Source: Eilatimonas milleporae
GTDB lineage: Bacteria; Pseudomonadota; Alphaproteobacteria; Sphingomonadales; Kordiimonadaceae
Length of the DNA stretch: 64,000 nucleotides
NCBI RefSeq assembly: GCF_003688555.1
Contig: NZ_REFR01000009.1
Location: forward strand, 1 to 64,000
Reading direction: 5' to 3'
Position numbers and translations under genes: made by a program. Shown here piece after piece: positions 1-8,923 of the stretch (positions within the stretch are counted from its first letter, which is position 1; each line of letters opens with the position of its first letter). The notes under the pieces are model-generated. The model ran no database searches. It was not told the origin of the DNA and worked only from the letters and a program-made list of their open reading frames with translations.

Positions 1-80
1 GTCTGCTTGCTTCTCTTAAGAGATCCGAAAACAATGATCATAAACAGACCACCGTCCTCATCTCCCTTCCCATCAAACTA

Positions 81-92
81 TGTCAAAGAACA
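81..92 (-). promoter_or_regulatory. boxA-like antitermination motif in rRNA leader
   Basis: The minus strand reads TGTTCTTTGACA, close to the rrn boxA element (TGCTCTTTA type) bound by NusB/NusE. It is about 65 bases downstream of the expected start of the consensus promoter at 162-190. The position and sequence resemble leaders just before 16S rRNA genes in alphaproteobacteria. Confidence 0.6.
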
Positions 93-96
93 AAAC

Positions 97-112
97 GGAG
101 CCCGGAGGCTCC
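97..112 (-). other. Small hairpin in rRNA leader
   Basis: A perfect 6-bp stem (GGAGCC / GGCTCC) with a CGGA tetraloop lies just upstream of the boxA-like motif. No T-run follows, so it is not a terminator. It probably belongs to the leader RNA fold. Confidence 0.4.
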
Positions 113-161
113 TGCCGTTGCCGTGTCGAAGCGCTTGGCTGCGTCGCGGCGACGGAGGCGG

Positions 162-190
162 GTTATATGGGTCATCCACGCCCCTGTCAA
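162..190 (-). promoter_or_regulatory. Strong sigma-70 promoter of an rRNA operon
   Basis: On the minus strand a perfect -35 TTGACA (185-190) is followed by a 17-base spacer and TATAAC (162-167). A GC-rich discriminator follows the -10, typical of stringently controlled rRNA promoters, and A/T-rich sequence resembling an UP element lies upstream at about 200-215. Transcription would run left, out of the window, through the boxA-like leader. The 16S gene itself is not in view, so the rRNA assignment is inference from promoter strength plus leader motifs. Confidence 0.75.
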
Positions 191-389
191 ACGTCTTTTT
201 GCACTTTTATGAAAAAAACGCCCCCAAGCATTGATTGATCGCAAAGTCGTGCGGAAACAGCCTGTTTTTGTCACAATCGGTACCCTTGGCGCATGATCTG
301 AAAAGCCAGTGCTCAAATGCCGTTTTTGAGGCCCGCATATCCATGCTGAAAGCCATCGGAACCGCCGGAATCACACCGCCAAAAGGATA
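191..389. other. Gene-free stretch upstream of the rRNA promoter
   Basis: This lies between the rRNA promoter and the stop codon of the sensor kinase. Apart from the A/T-rich tract next to the -35 box I see no gene, RNA or convincing terminator here. Short open frames crossing it have no ribosome binding site and no recognisable protein features. Confidence 0.5.
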
Positions 390-1736
390 TCAAACAGCGG
401 GAAAGCGGATCGCGGCAATCAGGCCGGTCGGCGTGTTGGCGGCAAGGCGCAGCGTGCCGTCATGCCCTTCGGCCACCGCCATCGCGATAGCAAGGCCGAG
501 ACCATGGCCGCCGAGGCCGCTTTCCCGCGCCGGGGACAGGCGCTCGAACGGCTGCACCACCCTTTGCCGGTCCTCCGCCGAGATGCCGGGACCGGAATCA
601 GCGACGGCGATGTCGACCGTGCCGTCCACGCATGTCACGGTGACCTCGGCGCTTCCTGCATATTTGACGGCGTTCTCGACAAGGTTTCTGACCGCCCGCG
701 CCAAGGCGTCGGGCCGGCAGCCCTGGCGGACGGGGTGCGGGCAGCGACAGGTGACGCGGGCACCCATCTCGGCAATGTCAGTGCATTCGCTGTCCACAAG
801 CGCGCCGATATCGACCCGCCGCATGGGCTCGGTACGCGATTCCCCTTTCAGGAATGCCAGCGCGGAGGCGGTGATTCCCTCCATCTTGTCGACGCTGGCG
901 ATCAGGTCGGCGCGGACAGCGTCATCCCCGATCAATTCGGCCTTCAGGCGCAGGGCGGTCAACGGCGTGCGTACATCATGACTGATCGCCGCCAGTGTCT
1001 GGTCGCGCCGCGCCATCTCCGCCGTGATCTGCCGCTGCATGGCGTTGAAGGACCGCACCGCCTGCCTGACGTCCGGCGGGCCGCTCTCGCTGACCTCCGC
1101 AACCTTGAGCCCGGTGCCGAAACTGCGGGCGGCCCGTGTCAACTGACGCAATGGCTTGCTGATCTGCCGTATGAACACCAGTGCGATGCCGCCGACAATC
1201 AGGAATGCGGTGCCGGAGCGCACCAGCCAACTGGTCATGTCGGCGTCCCAGGCCCAGGGGTGGGGATGGATTTCGGCGTTCAGCCACCGCCCCTCGGCCA
1301 GACGCAGACTGACGACGATCCCCTCGACCGGGAAGTTTATTTCGGACGGTCCACACGTGCTGTAGGAAAAATCCTGCCTGTCCAATAGGGCGAAACCGGC
1401 ACGCAGGTCTGTCGTATCCAGGGAGAGTTCAGTCCGCAGGCGTCCGGCCAGCCTTTCGGTGTCCTCGCTGGTGCGATCCACCGGATACGGCGCGGCGGAC
1501 AGTGTGTATCCACTGTGACAGCCGGAAAAGCGATCGACAAAGCGCCTCAGCCGTCGTTCGGACAGGCGGCTGGCCCACCGGTTGACCCGCTTGAAACGGC
1601 GTAGGGTGCGGTCCGTTTCCGCGACTTCGACCACGCCGGGCTGGTCCAGGACCTCAAACACCGTCAGCGTGCCGAGCAGAACGCCGAAAGACAGGACAAG
1701 AATGGCCAGAATCCGGCCTTCGAGATTTTGCGGCAT
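390..1736 (-). CDS. OmpR-type sensor histidine kinase
   Basis: This is the membrane sensor kinase partner of the response regulator just upstream. From the chosen ATG it has 448 residues: a membrane helix at about 8-30, a periplasmic region to about 168, a second helix at about 172-190, a HAMP linker, the HisKA H-box with phospho-acceptor His253 (ISHDVRTPLT), then a HATPase_c domain with an N-box (RNLVENAVKY), a G1 box (DSGPGI) and a GHGLGLA G2 region. The frame is open to 1802, but that start would overlap the regulator by 49 bases. The ATG at 1736 lies 17 bases after the regulator stop and begins just before the first membrane helix. The periplasmic domain matches no sensor I recognise, so the signal is unknown. 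EnvZ-like in layout only. Confidence 0.88.
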   Translation of the reverse strand: MPQNLEGRILAILVLSFGVLLGTLTVFEVLDQPGVVEVAETDRTLRRFKRVNRWASRLSERRLRRFVDRFSGCHSGYTLSAAPYPVDRTSEDTERLAGRLRTELSLDTTDLRAGFALLDRQDFSYSTCGPSEINFPVEGIVVSLRLAEGRWLNAEIHPHPWAWDADMTSWLVRSGTAFLIVGGIALVFIRQISKPLRQLTRAARSFGTGLKVAEVSESGPPDVRQAVRSFNAMQRQITAEMARRDQTLAAISHDVRTPLTALRLKAELIGDDAVRADLIASVDKMEGITASALAFLKGESRTEPMRRVDIGALVDSECTDIAEMGARVTCRCPHPVRQGCRPDALARAVRNLVENAVKYAGSAEVTVTCVDGTVDIAVADSGPGISAEDRQRVVQPFERLSPARESGLGGHGLGLAIAMAVAEGHDGTLRLAANTPTGLIAAIRFPAV

Positions 1737-1753
1737 GAGACGCACACGCACGC

Positions 1754-2473
1754 CTAGCCGTCCCAGGACAGGCGTGCGGCGAACTGGTATCCACCGCCCC
1801 ATTCCGTCAGGATGATACGGGGTTTTTTGGGGTCCTGCTCCAGTTTTCGGCGCAGACGGCTGATCTGATTGTCGATACTGCGGTCAAAAAGCTGAGCTTC
1901 CCGTCCGCGCGTCAGGTCCAGCAACTGATCGCGGGACAGCGTCAACCCGGCATGGTCGATCAGCGATGTCAGCAGCAGATGTTCGCCCGAACTGAGACGT
2001 ATGACGGTGCCGTCGGGACCAACCACTTCCTTCTGGGCAAAATCGAAGCGCCAGCGGTCAAAGCGGACGACACCGCGCGCCATGCGCTGGCGCGGCGGCA
2101 GCATGCGGCTGCGCCGCAGGACGGACTTGATGCGCGCCAGCAGTTCCCGGGGATTAAACGGCTTGGTGACATAGTCGTCAGCCCCCAGTTCCAGGCCGAC
2201 GATACGGTCGGTTTCATCCGACAGGGCGGTCAGAAGAATGATGGGAATACGGGCGGATTGCTGCAGCCGTCGGCAGATGGAAAAACCGTCTTCATCCGGC
2301 AGCATGATATCCAGCACAATCAGGTCAACCCCAGTGCTCGCAAGCTGCCGGTCCATTTCACGGCCATTGGCGGCAACACTGCAGCGCAGACCGTTCCGGC
2401 CAAGATACTTTGCCAGCGGCAGACGGATGTCATTGTCGTCATCAATCAGCAGAATGTGCGCTTTGTCAGACAT
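1754..2473 (-). CDS. OmpR-family response regulator
   Basis: Two-domain DNA-binding response regulator, first gene of a two-component operon. The receiver domain (about 7-120) has the acidic pocket DDD at 11-13, phospho-acceptor Asp55 (LIVLDIMLPD) and the conserved Lys in VTKPF. A winged-helix DNA-binding domain follows (DRSIDNQISRLRRKLE...GGGYQF), as in OmpR/PhoB. The frame could start at TTG 2482, but ATG 2473 with GGGCGAG upstream is the better start, giving 239 residues. The kinase gene follows after 17 bases. The target genes are not evident; the divergent DUF2306 gene across a 287-base gap is one candidate. Confidence 0.92.
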   Translation of the reverse strand: MSDKAHILLIDDDNDIRLPLAKYLGRNGLRCSVAANGREMDRQLASTGVDLIVLDIMLPDEDGFSICRRLQQSARIPIILLTALSDETDRIVGLELGADDYVTKPFNPRELLARIKSVLRRSRMLPPRQRMARGVVRFDRWRFDFAQKEVVGPDGTVIRLSSGEHLLLTSLIDHAGLTLSRDQLLDLTRGREAQLFDRSIDNQISRLRRKLEQDPKKPRIILTEWGGGYQFAARLSWDG

Positions 2474-2760
2474 CTCGCCCAATCAATAGTGCCGCCCTTG
2501 CATCGGTTCAAAGCCATTCTGCCGCGCTCCACGCCGTATGCGGGTGTAAAAAATGTAACAAAGTGTGCCAAAGGGCCGCTTTGACGCATCCGGATACACT
2601 TTCAGCCCGCCGGCGATGAGACCCCGTTGAAACGCAATGATAAAACCATGCCGCATCCCCGCGCGTGCGCGGCAATGGCGCAGAAACGGTGTCGCCCGGC
2701 GGGGCATACCGTTGGCGATGTGTCAGCGCACAATAAAAACGACAGATGAGGAGAGGCCCC

Positions 2761-3579
2761 ATGACAGATACAATATTTTCCAGCCAGCCGGCACCGGCCG
2801 CATTGGCAAGAAATGCCCTGAAAGCGGCGGCCCAGCTTTGGTTTGTGGTCGCGACCGCCGGCTTGTGGATGTTCACCTTTTACATCATAGCCTATTTCAT
2901 CGTGCCGATTATACAGAACGGTCTTGGCAGTCTGGCGAACACGCATCTGCCCAAAGGATTTGTGCCGGGCGACGGCGTCGGCAATCTGGCGGTGGGCGTT
3001 CATGTTTTCCTCGCCGCCCTTGTCATCGGTGGCGGACCGCTGCAACTGATACCGCAAATCCGCGACCGGTTTCCACGCATCCACCGCTGGTACGGGCGGA
3101 TATATATGGTGACAGCCGTGCTGATCAGTCTGGCCGGATTGTATATGATCTGGATGCGGGGCGGCGCATTCGGCAATACGGTCCAGCATATCGGCACCAG
3201 CGTGGACGGTGTGCTGATCATCCTGTTCGGTGCCATGGCGTGGCGTACCGCGATGGCCCGCAATTTCACCGCACACCGGCGCTGGGCCCTGCGCCTGTTC
3301 ATGGCGGTGAACGCCGTCTGGTTTCTGCGGCTGGGATACCGTTTCTGGGCCTTCGTCAATGACGGCAGCCTTGGCAATATGGAAGTCCTCTTCAATATCC
3401 TGAGTTATGCCCAGTATCTGGTGCCGCTGGCGATCCTTGAACTGTATTTCATCGCGCAGACGCGCGGCGGCGTGGGCGGCCGGTTTGCAATGGCGGGTGG
3501 CCTAGTCGCCGTCACCATGGTCATGGCCATCGGCATTTATTCCGCGACCACGGGCATGTGGCTGCCCCGGCTTTCCTAA
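2761..3579 (+). CDS. DUF2306 family membrane protein
   Basis: Polytopic inner-membrane protein of 272 residues. The core (VHVFLAALVIGGGPLQL, then RIHRWYGRIYM and AHRRWALRLFM) matches my knowledge of the DUF2306 family, which has several transmembrane helices and conserved His/Arg at helix ends. The frame opens at 2746, but GAGGAGAGG at 2748-2756 places the start at ATG 2761. Function is unknown. It is divergent from the two-component operon. A haem- or quinone-related role is sometimes guessed for such His-bearing helices, but nothing here demonstrates it. Confidence 0.8.
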   Translation: MTDTIFSSQPAPAALARNALKAAAQLWFVVATAGLWMFTFYIIAYFIVPIIQNGLGSLANTHLPKGFVPGDGVGNLAVGVHVFLAALVIGGGPLQLIPQIRDRFPRIHRWYGRIYMVTAVLISLAGLYMIWMRGGAFGNTVQHIGTSVDGVLIILFGAMAWRTAMARNFTAHRRWALRLFMAVNAVWFLRLGYRFWAFVNDGSLGNMEVLFNILSYAQYLVPLAILELYFIAQTRGGVGGRFAMAGGLVAVTMVMAIGIYSATTGMWLPRLS

Positions 3580-3656
3580 ATGATAAAGGCCGGACTTTTG
3601 AAATACAGCCGCCGACATGCCGCATGGCGGCGGTCAGACCGATACCGGTCAAGGCC

Positions 3657-4475
3657 TTACTTATCCTGTTCCCACGGCTTGGGAAGCTCTGCCTGGTCAT
3701 AGAACAGGCTTTGGAAGCGTGCGTCCTGAACATGGACTTCGAGTGATTCCGTGAGCGGTCTGCGGGCAAACCCCGGTGTCATGCCATCCGCCACACTGAC
3801 GGAGGCGGAGGCAAGCTGCGTCCCGTCCGGGGCCTTGATCTGGCTGGCATGGGTAAAATAGGCGTCGAGGAAGTCGATGAGGAAAAAGCGTGGCGGCAGC
3901 GCCTTCGGCGTCACGGCGGTCGGACGGGGGACCGGGCGGCGGTCCACCATGCCCTCGTCCAACCCCGCCATGGCGCGGGCCACCTGCCCCAGAAACAGAC
4001 GGTTGTCATAATCGCCCATGTCCGCGCCGATATTTTTATTCAGCGCGCCCAAGACCCAGTCGGCCATGGACACGACAGAACCGTCATCCATAACGATGTA
4101 GCTGTCTTTCAACGCAGCCGCCCCTTCCGGCAGCTTGCTGCCACGCGGGAAAACCGGCACCACCAGCGGCTGACCGTCGCCACCGCCGGCTCCCCCTGCA
4201 TCCGCCGCGACGGGCTGGATAGCGGGTGGAATGTCCAGAGGCGGCAATGTATCGGCTGAAACTGTGTCGATCATCACGGGTACGGGGCTTGGGACAGCCT
4301 CTTGCGCACCGGTATCCTGGGCACCGTCCTGCCCAAGGGCCGCCTTGACCATTACAAAAAACAACATGACCGCCGCCAAAACGATCAGCAGCCCTGACAG
4401 TACAGGTCTGCCGGCACCGCGGCCGGGTGTGGGACCTTGGCTCAAAGGCTTGGCGATGAGAGGCTGTCGTGACAC
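3657..4475 (-). CDS. Single-pass membrane protein of unknown function
   Basis: I do not recognise this family. The 272-residue product starts at GTG with AGGA eight bases upstream. It has a short basic cytoplasmic N-terminus, one strong membrane helix at about residues 27-47 (LSGLLIVLAAVMLFFVMV), then an Ala/Pro-rich linker and a C-terminal domain of about 150 residues that would be periplasmic. The C-terminal part contains KDSYIVMDDGSVVSMADWVL and a PPRFFLIDFLDAYF segment. It is divergent from the DUF2975 gene and convergent with the DUF2306 gene. The Pro-rich tether with a terminal domain suggests an envelope-spanning or scaffold protein; that is inference. Confidence 0.65.
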   Translation of the reverse strand: MSRQPLIAKPLSQGPTPGRGAGRPVLSGLLIVLAAVMLFFVMVKAALGQDGAQDTGAQEAVPSPVPVMIDTVSADTLPPLDIPPAIQPVAADAGGAGGGDGQPLVVPVFPRGSKLPEGAAALKDSYIVMDDGSVVSMADWVLGALNKNIGADMGDYDNRLFLGQVARAMAGLDEGMVDRRPVPRPTAVTPKALPPRFFLIDFLDAYFTHASQIKAPDGTQLASASVSVADGMTPGFARRPLTESLEVHVQDARFQSLFYDQAELPKPWEQDK

Positions 4476-4601
4476 GGGCTTGATCCTGTATCGTCGTGGG
4501 GAAGTTTTTTTAAAAGAGGATGATTTTGTTCTCCATCTTGCAAGCCACTATAAGCCAGCGTATTCTTTCTGTAAAACAATAATTTTTAGGATTTTGAAAT
4601 C

Positions 4602-5174
4602 ATGTCTTCCGAACAGAGTTCCACGGCTGGCGACACGCCGGCATCCAAGGTCCGGCACAGCCGGCTGTATTATCTGTGCCACGGGCTGCTGTGGCTTTTC
4701 ATGGGATTGCAGCCGGTCGGCCTGCTGTGGCTGTTGCTTTTCCCGGACAGTTTGTCGGATGTATCGTCCGACCCCCTTTGGGGAATCCGGGACCTCGCGG
4801 AACTGAGCCTCTGGCAACGGATCACGATGACAGCGGTCGGAAGCGCCACGGTTGCCATGATGATGCTGGCGGCCTGGAATATGCGCACGGTGGCAATGCA
4901 ATTTGCGCGCGGGCTGTTTTTCTCGGCCCTGTCCGTGCAGGCCACGCGGCGCATGGCTTTGCTGCTGGCATTTTTCCCGCTGGTCAAAATGGTTGAGCAG
5001 GCCATCCTGTCGGTGGTTATGACGATCGACCGGGGCCCCGGTGAAAAGATGCTGGTCATCAATACCTCGAACCATGATTTGGCCGCCCTGTTGGTCGGTA
5101 TCATGATGCTGCTGTTTGCCGAGGCTCTGGCCCATGCAAAAGCGCAGCGTGAGGAACTGGAAGAGATTGTCTGA
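4602..5174 (+). CDS. DUF2975 family membrane protein
   Basis: Membrane protein of 190 residues with four predicted helices (about 25-47, 72-95, 110-135 and 150-178) and the layout of DUF2975 proteins. The next gene, five bases downstream, encodes a small Cro/CI-type regulator of the YozG class. DUF2975 proteins are commonly paired with such a regulator, and the pairing supports both calls. The biochemical role is unknown. Confidence 0.75.
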   Translation: MSSEQSSTAGDTPASKVRHSRLYYLCHGLLWLFMGLQPVGLLWLLLFPDSLSDVSSDPLWGIRDLAELSLWQRITMTAVGSATVAMMMLAAWNMRTVAMQFARGLFFSALSVQATRRMALLLAFFPLVKMVEQAILSVVMTIDRGPGEKMLVINTSNHDLAALLVGIMMLLFAEALAHAKAQREELEEIV

Positions 5175-5179
5175 GCCCG

Positions 5180-5392
5180 ATGCCGATTCGCGTCACACTG
5201 GACCGCATACTGGAAGACAGGGGGGTGAAATCGAAGGATCTCGCCGCCCATGTGGGCATAACCGAGGCAAATCTGAGCCTGTTGAAACAGGGCAAGGTCA
5301 AGGGGGTGCGCTTTGCAACGCTTGCGGCGATCTGCCGCTATCTCAACTGCCAGCCGGGCGATATCCTGATATTCGAGGACGATGAGGTGTAA
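5180..5392 (+). CDS. YozG-like Cro/CI-family regulator
   Basis: A 70-residue protein that is essentially a single helix-turn-helix domain: VTLDRILEDRGVKSKDLAAHVGITEANLS is helices 1-3, followed by LCQPGDIL-like C-terminal residues (YLNCQPGDILIFE) that recur in YozG-type proteins. It starts five bases after the DUF2975 stop, so the two are co-transcribed. It may repress its own operon, but no obvious operator was identified. Confidence 0.85.
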   Translation: MPIRVTLDRILEDRGVKSKDLAAHVGITEANLSLLKQGKVKGVRFATLAAICRYLNCQPGDILIFEDDEV

Positions 5393-5488
5393 TGCCGTGC
5401 CTGACGCACGGCTTGATCCGAACGCTGAATTGCCGTGAGATGCCTCCCCACAAGGACTGAGGCAAAACATTAAGGGCCCCGGACACCC

Positions 5489-6607
5489 ATGTTTGAAAGC
5501 ATCCGCAAGAAAGACGGCAGGCAGCGGCCGTCGCAAGCCGGCAAGGATGGCGATATCCCGCCCAGCACACCGGCAGATCCAGCCCCCAAAAGCATGGATG
5601 CGGGCAAGGAAACGGGGCGCATACCCCCAGATTCCAAAGACGGAAGCGATGACATCGTCGCCCTGCCCCCCGGCGTGCGACGCCCAAAGATCGGCCTGGC
5701 GCTCGGTGCCGGTGTCGCACGGGGCTGGGCGCATATCGGCGTGATCCGCCGCCTGCACGAAGAAGGCGTGCCCGTCGACATGGTGGCCGGCACATCCATC
5801 GGTGCGGTTGTCGGCGGCGCCCTGGCCGCCGGGCAGTTGGATACGCTGGAAGACTGGGCTCGGTCCCTGAAAGAATATAACTTTTTCCGGTTCCTTGACA
5901 TCGGCCTAAAAGGCGGCCTATTCGGTGGAGACCGCCTGAACCGGCTGATGATGGAGAATTTCGGCGGCGCGACCTTCGACAATCTGACCATCCCGTTCAC
6001 CGCGGTCGCCTGTGAGCTGAAAACAGGACATGAAGTCTGGCTGTCGGAAGGCGACATGGCCGATGCCATACAGGCCAGCTTCGCCCTGCCCGGCGTCTTC
6101 GAGCCAAAACGGATCAAACGGCGGTGGCTGGCCGACGGCGCCCTGGTCAACCCTGTTCCGGTGTCCGTTTGCCGAGCCGCCGGATGCGAAATCGTGATCG
6201 CCGTCAATCTGGCGGAGGATCTGTACGGACGGCGCAAAGCTACCAAAGCCGGCGCCATGGAAGATAGTGATTACGGCGTTTTTTCCAGCATCATGAAAGA
6301 TCCCGCAGCATTGGGCAGTCAGTCGCGCAGCAGTTTCCTGCGCCGTATTTTCGGCAAGAAAGAAGACTCCCCCAGTATGTTCACAAGCATGGTGGCCAGT
6401 CTGAACATTCTACAGAACCGTCTGTCGCGGTCGCGTTTGGCCGGCGATCCGCCGGATATCACCATCAATCCGCGTGTCGGGCATCTGGGTCTGATGGATT
6501 TTCACCGTGCGCCGGAGCTGATTGAGGAAGGCGTGCGGGCCTTTGACGAAACGCTGCCGCTGATGAAGGATGCGATCGCCATTATCAGTCACAGGCTGAA
6601 CAGTTGA
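5489..6607 (+). CDS. Patatin-like phospholipase, RssA type
   Basis: Serine lipid acyl hydrolase of the patatin family, 372 residues. Family signatures are present in order: the glycine-rich oxyanion motif GAGVARGWAHIGV (about 72-84), the nucleophile motif GTSIG with Ser103, and the catalytic aspartate in DGALVNPVPV (Asp216). The first 65 residues are a Pro/Lys-rich, probably disordered leader before the catalytic fold. No signal peptide is visible, so it is probably cytosolic or on the inner face of the membrane. The likely role is phospholipid or lysophospholipid turnover; the substrate cannot be read from sequence. Confidence 0.88.
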   Translation: MFESIRKKDGRQRPSQAGKDGDIPPSTPADPAPKSMDAGKETGRIPPDSKDGSDDIVALPPGVRRPKIGLALGAGVARGWAHIGVIRRLHEEGVPVDMVAGTSIGAVVGGALAAGQLDTLEDWARSLKEYNFFRFLDIGLKGGLFGGDRLNRLMMENFGGATFDNLTIPFTAVACELKTGHEVWLSEGDMADAIQASFALPGVFEPKRIKRRWLADGALVNPVPVSVCRAAGCEIVIAVNLAEDLYGRRKATKAGAMEDSDYGVFSSIMKDPAALGSQSRSSFLRRIFGKKEDSPSMFTSMVASLNILQNRLSRSRLAGDPPDITINPRVGHLGLMDFHRAPELIEEGVRAFDETLPLMKDAIAIISHRLNS

Positions 6608-6665
6608 GACACCCGGCCGTGATTGCCCCACCGACGGTCAAAACATTCCGGAACGGTGATCAGCC

Positions 6666-7961
6666 ATGAGCCGGTCGCTGACCATCCTGTATCATTACCG
6701 CGTGGCCGCGCTGGACGGACAGTCCGTGCATATACAGGCCATTATCTCCGCTCTTGAAGTACAGGGACACACCGTCATCCCGGTCGGGCCGCGCCACGGC
6801 ATCGCCAGAACATCGCAAAATGCCGCACAGACAGGCAACGGTGGCTTGCTGGCGGCCGTCCGCGCCCGCCTGCCCCGCTGGATGGCAGAATTACTGGAAC
6901 TGGCTTACGCGCTGCGTGCATACGGCAAACTGAAAACAGCCGTTGCCCGCCACAAACCCGACCTGATCTATGAAAGATACAATCTGTTCCTGCCGGCGGG
7001 TGCCTGGCTGGCCCGGAAAACCGGCCTGCCCCTGGTGGTGGAAGTCAACGCCCCCCTGTCCGAGGAGCGCGCAGCCCATGGCGGACTGGCCTGGCATCGT
7101 CTGGCCAGGCGCATTGAACGGTTCACCTGGATATCCGCAGACCGTGTGATCGCCGTCAGTACCGTACTGGCCGACCGCGTCGCCGCGGCCGGGGTTGCAC
7201 GGGACAGGATCCTGGTTCTGCACAATGGTATCAATACCGCCCCGTTCGATGCCGCACGGGCCCAGCGCAAACAGACACGGGACCGTTTGGGACTGACGGA
7301 CACGGACATTGTGCTTGGCTTTGTGGGGTATGTGCGGACCTGGCATGGGCTGGACCAGATTGTCCGCCTGATTGCCGCGCAGCGGGATATCCAACTCAAA
7401 CTGCTGGTCATCGGCACCGGCCCCGCACTGGAGGCATGCCGGACACTGGCCGATGATCTGGATGTGTCTGACAGATTGACCTGCCTTGGACCACAACCGC
7501 ATGAGGATATCCCCATATTGACGACAGCGATGGATATCGCCTTGCAACCCTCCGCCACAGCCTATGCCAGTCCGCTGAAACTATTCGATTATATGGGAGC
7601 AGCGGTAGCCATTGTTGCCCCCGATCAACCCAATATCCGGGAGATTTTGACCCATGGGCGGGATGCATTGCTGTTCACACCGCCCACGGACGGCCTAACA
7701 GATAATGGCAGCCTAAAAGATACTGATAACACGAAAGATACTGGCGATATGCAAGATACCGGTTCGGATGCGGCACACGCCCCCTGCCATCATGGCGCAC
7801 GTCCCGATACCCCGGCTCTGTCCATGCGTGACGCCGTGGCAACACTGGCGGGTGATCCGGACCTGCGCAGGCGGCTGGGCCAAACAGCACGCCAAACCAT
7901 AGACGACAGACGTTTTCGCTGGGTGGATAACGCCATGCGGGCTATTGCGGATTTATGCTGA
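6666..7961 (+). CDS. GT4-family glycosyltransferase
   Basis: GT-B fold glycosyltransferase of 431 residues. The N-terminal half has the GVHIQA-like acceptor start (DGQSVHIQAI) and LIYERYNLFLPAG. The C-terminal half has the nucleotide-sugar domain start LGFVGYVRTWHG, the AMDIALQPS segment and SPLKLFDYMGA, which corresponds to the E-x7-E region with Asp replacing the usual Glu. Between about residues 340 and 380 sits a low-complexity Asp/Thr-rich insert (repeats of KDT/QDTG) not expected in this family. The gene follows the patatin gene at a 58-base gap. Donor and acceptor are unknown; exopolysaccharide or glycolipid synthesis is likely. Confidence 0.85.
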   Translation: MSRSLTILYHYRVAALDGQSVHIQAIISALEVQGHTVIPVGPRHGIARTSQNAAQTGNGGLLAAVRARLPRWMAELLELAYALRAYGKLKTAVARHKPDLIYERYNLFLPAGAWLARKTGLPLVVEVNAPLSEERAAHGGLAWHRLARRIERFTWISADRVIAVSTVLADRVAAAGVARDRILVLHNGINTAPFDAARAQRKQTRDRLGLTDTDIVLGFVGYVRTWHGLDQIVRLIAAQRDIQLKLLVIGTGPALEACRTLADDLDVSDRLTCLGPQPHEDIPILTTAMDIALQPSATAYASPLKLFDYMGAAVAIVAPDQPNIREILTHGRDALLFTPPTDGLTDNGSLKDTDNTKDTGDMQDTGSDAAHAPCHHGARPDTPALSMRDAVATLAGDPDLRRRLGQTARQTIDDRRFRWVDNAMRAIADLC

Positions 7962-8095
7962 CAGGCGTGGCCGGCGCATCATACAGGGGTCGCCATCACC
8001 GACGCGGCGTATGATCGGAAGACGACCCTTTTCATGCCCCTCATAAGCCAGTAAAAGGAATTCAACCGGTTTGAAAGGGGCGCTAAACAACCGCT

Positions 8096-8923
8096 ATGTC
8101 TAGGATTTTCTTTAAAAAAGACGAAAAAAAATCATCGCTTTTCATTACATTGGCGTTTTTGCTTGTGATGCTGACCGCCATCGGCGCGGTGCTGGCCGGC
8201 CCTGTCCACACCAGCAATCTGTTAAACCTGCTGCCGGTTGATACGGGGGCCTTCAGGGCAGAACTCATAACGCTGACCCGTCTTGCAGTGGCGGGGGCCG
8301 TAATCCTGCTTCTGGTGGGCATTGTTCATGTACTGGCAAGCCGCAGCAGCCGTTTCGGTTGGCGCGGTTTACTGAGCCTGGTTGCCGTACCGGGACTGGC
8401 TGCCCTGTTTTTTCTGTATGGACCACCGCTGCAGCCGGCCCCTTACCTGCACGAACTGACAACCGACCTTGCCACCCCGCCGCGTTTCCACATTATCCCC
8501 GAGCGTGTGTATGACCCGCTGCTCGCCCGCGATGTGGCCGGCAGCCCCTTGATGGATGATTATGCGGCCCGTCACGATACCTATTTCGCCGATCTGACGA
8601 CGGCATATTTCGACCAGGCACCGGCGATCCTGCGGCCCCGGATTCTGCTGACTGTCCGCAGTCTTGGCTGGACACTGGTCAGCGAAGGGGCCGGCAATGG
8701 TCCGGTTGAAGCTTATACCGTCACCCCCTGGTTCGGCGACCGGTCGAATTTCGCCATTCGTATCCGTGAGAACGGTGACGGGAGCCTTCTCGACATCCGC
8801 GCCGTCTCCAGCGAGACAGGGACGGAAGCCGTCAGAAATGTCGAACGCATCAGGAAATTCCTTGCAGCGCTGAGAAGCAGCGCCACCGGGACCGAAAGTG
8901 CGGGTTCGGAGAACAACCGATGA
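8096..8923 (+). CDS. DUF1499 domain membrane protein
   Basis: A 275-residue protein with three N-terminal membrane helices (about 16-37, 60-80 and 85-103) and a C-terminal DUF1499 domain (about 120-262) with ILLTVRSLGWTLV, VTPWFGDRSNFAIRIR and LDIRAVSSETGTEAVRN, the family's usual conserved block. It is first in a run of four genes; its stop overlaps the next start as ATGA. Function is unknown. The link to a MscS channel suggests an envelope role. Confidence 0.8.
   Translation: MSRIFFKKDEKKSSLFITLAFLLVMLTAIGAVLAGPVHTSNLLNLLPVDTGAFRAELITLTRLAVAGAVILLLVGIVHVLASRSSRFGWRGLLSLVAVPGLAALFFLYGPPLQPAPYLHELTTDLATPPRFHIIPERVYDPLLARDVAGSPLMDDYAARHDTYFADLTTAYFDQAPAILRPRILLTVRSLGWTLVSEGAGNGPVEAYTVTPWFGDRSNFAIRIRENGDGSLLDIRAVSSETGTEAVRNVERIRKFLAALRSSATGTESAGSENNR

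Noticed and set aside
7-234. 75-aa open frame at the left edge
   Set aside because: It runs against the rRNA promoter and leader, has no ribosome binding site and no protein features.
1737-1802. Longer N-terminus of the first sensor kinase
   Set aside because: It would overlap the regulator coding region by 49 bases and adds 22 basic residues before a normal start at the membrane helix.
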